64,000 nt of DNA, taken from contig CM064571.1 in the NCBI GenBank assembly GCA_032716605.1, positions 10,608,405 through 10,672,404 of the forward strand, written 5' to 3'. The notes beneath the pieces were generated by a model that saw nothing but the letters and a program-made list of their open reading frames with translations, did no database searches and was not told where the DNA came from. The translations under genes were made by a program, and so were the position numbers. Origin of the DNA: Paralithodes platypus. Taxonomy: Eukaryota; Arthropoda; Malacostraca; Decapoda; Lithodidae. Within the stretch, counting starts at the first letter, position 1. Each line of letters opens with the position of its first letter. Below, in pieces: positions 63,866-64,000 of this stretch.

Positions 63866-64000
63866 CAGTCTTGCTAAGGAAGCCTCCCAGAAGCTGGGTG
63901 TGCTCAACTGCCTCAAGGAGTTCTTTACACCTGCACAGCTTCTTGCTCTGTACAGGGGCATAGTGCATCCTTGTATTGAGTATTGTTCACATGTGTGAGG
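63866..64000 (+). mobile_element. Jockey-like LINE RT fragment (runs off the window)
   Basis: Plus-strand frame SLAKEASQKLGVLNCLKE and ALYRGIVHPCIEYCSHV, matching the C-terminal part of the RT at 50327-51937 (LAKAASQKLGVLNRLRG). Left edge is the TA microsatellite; right side is beyond the window. Confidence 0.82.

Overview
This window looks like invertebrate, probably arthropod and most plausibly decapod-crustacean, DNA. The inference rests on the mix of elements (CR1 and L2 LINEs, a Penelope-like element, piggyBac and its short relatives, INT-before-RT Ty3/Gypsy elements) and on heavy (AT)n, (ATT)n, (CTA)n and (CA)n microsatellites; no host gene was seen that would settle it. I could not recognise any host protein-coding gene, rRNA or certain tRNA: essentially all coding potential belongs to transposable elements (TEs), nearly all of them broken.

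Region by region. 1-702 is the 3' part of a CR1-like LINE. 727-4442 is a complete piggyBac-type DNA transposon with TTAA target duplications and a transposase spoiled by one stop codon and a lost ATG. 4447-6703 is non-coding and ends in an AT microsatellite and a dispersed repeat. 6704-37520 is a satellite array with a 102-bp monomer, split into seven blocks by six TE insertions: three CR1 copies (7203-10490, 10821-14966, 19344-23550), one L2-like LINE (15645-18712), one K02A2.6/Mag-like Gypsy element (24084-28460, carrying a TTAA short element inside one LTR), and one Gypsy element with the order gag-protease-integrase-RT (GmrA, 29334-36757). 37521-42950 holds microsatellites and degenerate GT-rich repeats, including an unamplified copy of the satellite monomer. 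42955-45690 is a head-to-head pair of Penelope-like copies. 45793-46272 is a 480-bp TTAA short element. 46699-46780 together with 62700-63779 is one RTE-like LINE interrupted by GmrB (46781-62699), a second integrase-before-RT Gypsy element. GmrB itself contains a LINE fragment, a Jockey-like LINE, a 480-bp short element, a perfect 112-bp inverted repeat, a 1000-bp TA element and a 1096-bp TTAA element that holds another 480-bp copy. The window ends with a Jockey-like fragment.

How it fits together. The nesting gives a relative order of events. Target duplications (AGTT, GTTG, GTATA, GTCC, TTAA, TA) can be read at most junctions and restore the interrupted sequence. The most unusual signals are: (1) four of the five LINE/Gypsy insertions with a readable junction near it fall within a few bases of TATTAGTTGGTATAAAC in the satellite monomer; (2) the monomer appears to derive from a longer dispersed repeat still visible at 39.2-39.7 kb; (3) two different Gypsy elements share a copia-like domain order (Gmr1 type); (4) a perfect hairpin lies inside an integrase gene; (5) a hammerhead-ribozyme-like motif occurs in both Penelope copies.
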